In this document: one piece after another, positions 32,324 through 32,852 of the stretch | Layout: every line of letters starts with the position of its first letter | How positions within the stretch are numbered: position 1 is the stretch's first letter | Source of the DNA: Lentisphaeria bacterium | Lineage (GTDB): Bacteria; Verrucomicrobiota; Lentisphaeria; Victivallales; Victivallaceae | Direction of reading: 5' to 3' | Length of the DNA: 32,852 bases | NCBI GenBank assembly: GCA_017508285.1 | Contig: JAFVZG010000117.1 | Span: 1 to 32,852 of the forward strand | Notes under the pieces: model-generated | Seen by the model: only the letters and a program-made list of their open reading frames with translations | The model's database searches: none | Told to the model about the DNA's origin: nothing | Made by a program: the position numbers and the translations under genes

Positions 32324-32852
32324 TCAGAATCCGAATTCCGGCTGGATTATTCCCAGATCATCATCATTGTCGTTATGCGGTACCGCTTTTACTGCGGCAG
32401 GGGATGGTGATTGGCGTCGGCGCCGGCGCGGAGTATCCTGATCTCCTGATAACTCCCATTTGTCTTCAGCAACGGCAGTTTCTTCAGCAACGGCGGTTTC
32501 TTCCGTAACGGCAGTTTCTTCCGTAACGGCGTTTTCTTCCGTAACGGCGTTTTCTTCCGTAACGGCGTTTTCTTCCGTAACGGCGTTTTCTTCCGTAACG
32601 GCAGTTTCTTCCGCAACGGCAGTTTCTTCCGCAACGGCAGTTTCTTCCGCAACGGCAGTTTCTTCCGTAACGGCGTTTTCTTCCGTAACGGCGTTTTCTT
32701 CCGTAACGGCGGTTGTTTGGGCAGATGGTTCGATCTTTTCTGCTTGTGCGCTCAATTCTTTGTCTGCAACCAATGCCTTTTTGGCAGATTCTTTAGCGGC
32801 AGCAACAATATCCATGATCCCTTTGGGGATCGGAATTTTTTCTTCGGTTTCA
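32324..32852 (-). CDS. Truncated gene for protein with hexapeptide (AVTEEN-type) repeat tail
   Basis: The frame is open to the window end, so the start lies outside; the ATG at 32815 is probably internal (an acidic then KIPIPKGI stretch precedes it). I do not recognise the protein. After about 35 residues comes a run of about 14 six-residue units of the type AVTEEN, AVTEET and AVAEET, giving a long acidic low-complexity region. A short ending is basic, then acidic and hydrophobic (TPRRRRRQSPSP, DDDLGIIQPEFGF). No membrane segment or signal is visible in this part. It is 29 bases upstream of the MFS gene and probably co-transcribed. Possible roles include a spacer or linker or an interaction tail; no function is proposed. 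Confidence 0.6.
   Translation of the reverse strand, partial: ETEEKIPIPKGIMDIVAAAKESAKKALVADKELSAQAEKIEPSAQTTAVTEENAVTEENAVTEETAVAEETAVAEETAVAEETAVTEENAVTEENAVTEENAVTEENAVTEETAVTEETAVAEETAVAEDKWELSGDQDTPRRRRRQSPSPAAVKAVPHNDNDDDLGIIQPEFGF
32462..32710 (-). repeat. 18-bp tandem repeat encoding a hexapeptide array
   Basis: About 13.8 copies of an 18-bp unit (on the + strand of the type CTTCCGTAACGGCGTTTT) encode AVTEEN, AVTEET or AVAEET. The variants run in blocks: TEEN x2, TEET x1, AEET x3, TEEN x4, TEET x2, AEET x1, then a partial AVAED. The unit is a multiple of three, so copy-number change would keep the frame. The + strand reading is also open in another frame (32389-32652), a by-product of the repeat. 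Confidence 0.9.

Noticed and set aside
32389-32652. Repetitive Lys/Leu/Pro frame inside the 18-bp repeat
   Set aside because: A 3n repeat keeps several frames open; the frame with an ordered acidic hexapeptide and a normal C-terminus is preferred.
1-32852. tRNA, rRNA, CRISPR array or mobile element
   Set aside because: All gaps between genes were scanned by eye and none held a cloverleaf, regular spaced repeats, terminal inverted repeats or a transposase frame.

Overview
The window most resembles a chromosomal segment of a Lentisphaerota (Victivallis-like) bacterium. This is inferred from gene style: a class III prepilin leader protein with a C-terminal H-X9-DG-like end sits among glycoside hydrolases, alongside an AraC regulator, a sialate O-acetylesterase-type hydrolase and several secreted proteins that are hard to name. 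No marker gene that fixes the phylum was seen. GC content is near 50%, coding density is high, and I found no tRNA, rRNA, CRISPR array, insertion sequence or prophage gene. No gene-free stretch exceeds 300 bases; the longest is 6466-6700 (235 bases), which carries divergent promoters and an inverted repeat.

Region 1 (1-3702, + strand) is a catabolic-looking operon: a 5'-truncated SGNH/sialate O-acetylesterase-type protein, a PHP-domain phosphoesterase and an HpcH/HpaI-type class II aldolase, closed by a good intrinsic terminator. Region 2 (3686-5634) holds a lysine 2,3-aminomutase-like radical SAM enzyme and an exported thioredoxin-fold protein, ending in a large hairpin shared with the convergent AraC gene. 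Region 3 (5611-12408) is a carbohydrate module. A leftward AraC-type regulator faces a rightward run of a secreted beta-rich protein, a pseudopilin, a secreted TIM-barrel-like protein with a C-terminal binding domain, and a large GH106-like glycosidase with no signal peptide. A 9-bp perfect inverted repeat brackets the predicted -35 box of the rightward promoter.

Region 4 (12467-15317, - strand) is metX-metW, then a HIRAN-like protein and a flavin reductase. It is divergent from a secreted alpha/beta hydrolase (15434-16303) whose true start is set by a near-consensus promoter lying inside the longer reading frame. Region 5 (16309-19529, - strand) has pssA coupled to an NAD-dependent sugar epimerase, then rpmE, a strong terminator and prfA. 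Region 6 (19639-28191, - strand) is a tightly spaced series purB-uxaC-purM-(TerB-like + AI-2E transporter)-lipoprotein hydrolase-DUF4105/Lnb-like membrane protein. It combines purine synthesis, hexuronate isomerisation and envelope functions.

Region 7 (28299-32852) has a small VOC protein (+), then leftward genes: a UMF1-type MFS transporter, an orphan oligopeptide-type ABC permease and a secreted protein made of about four NTF2-like repeats. The window ends in a truncated gene whose protein carries about 14 copies of a six-residue acidic repeat. Candidate sigma70-type promoters (TTGACA/TTGAAA/TTGCAT-16/17-TATAxT) can be placed in front of most transcription units. The tetranucleotide CCGG is strikingly abundant throughout.
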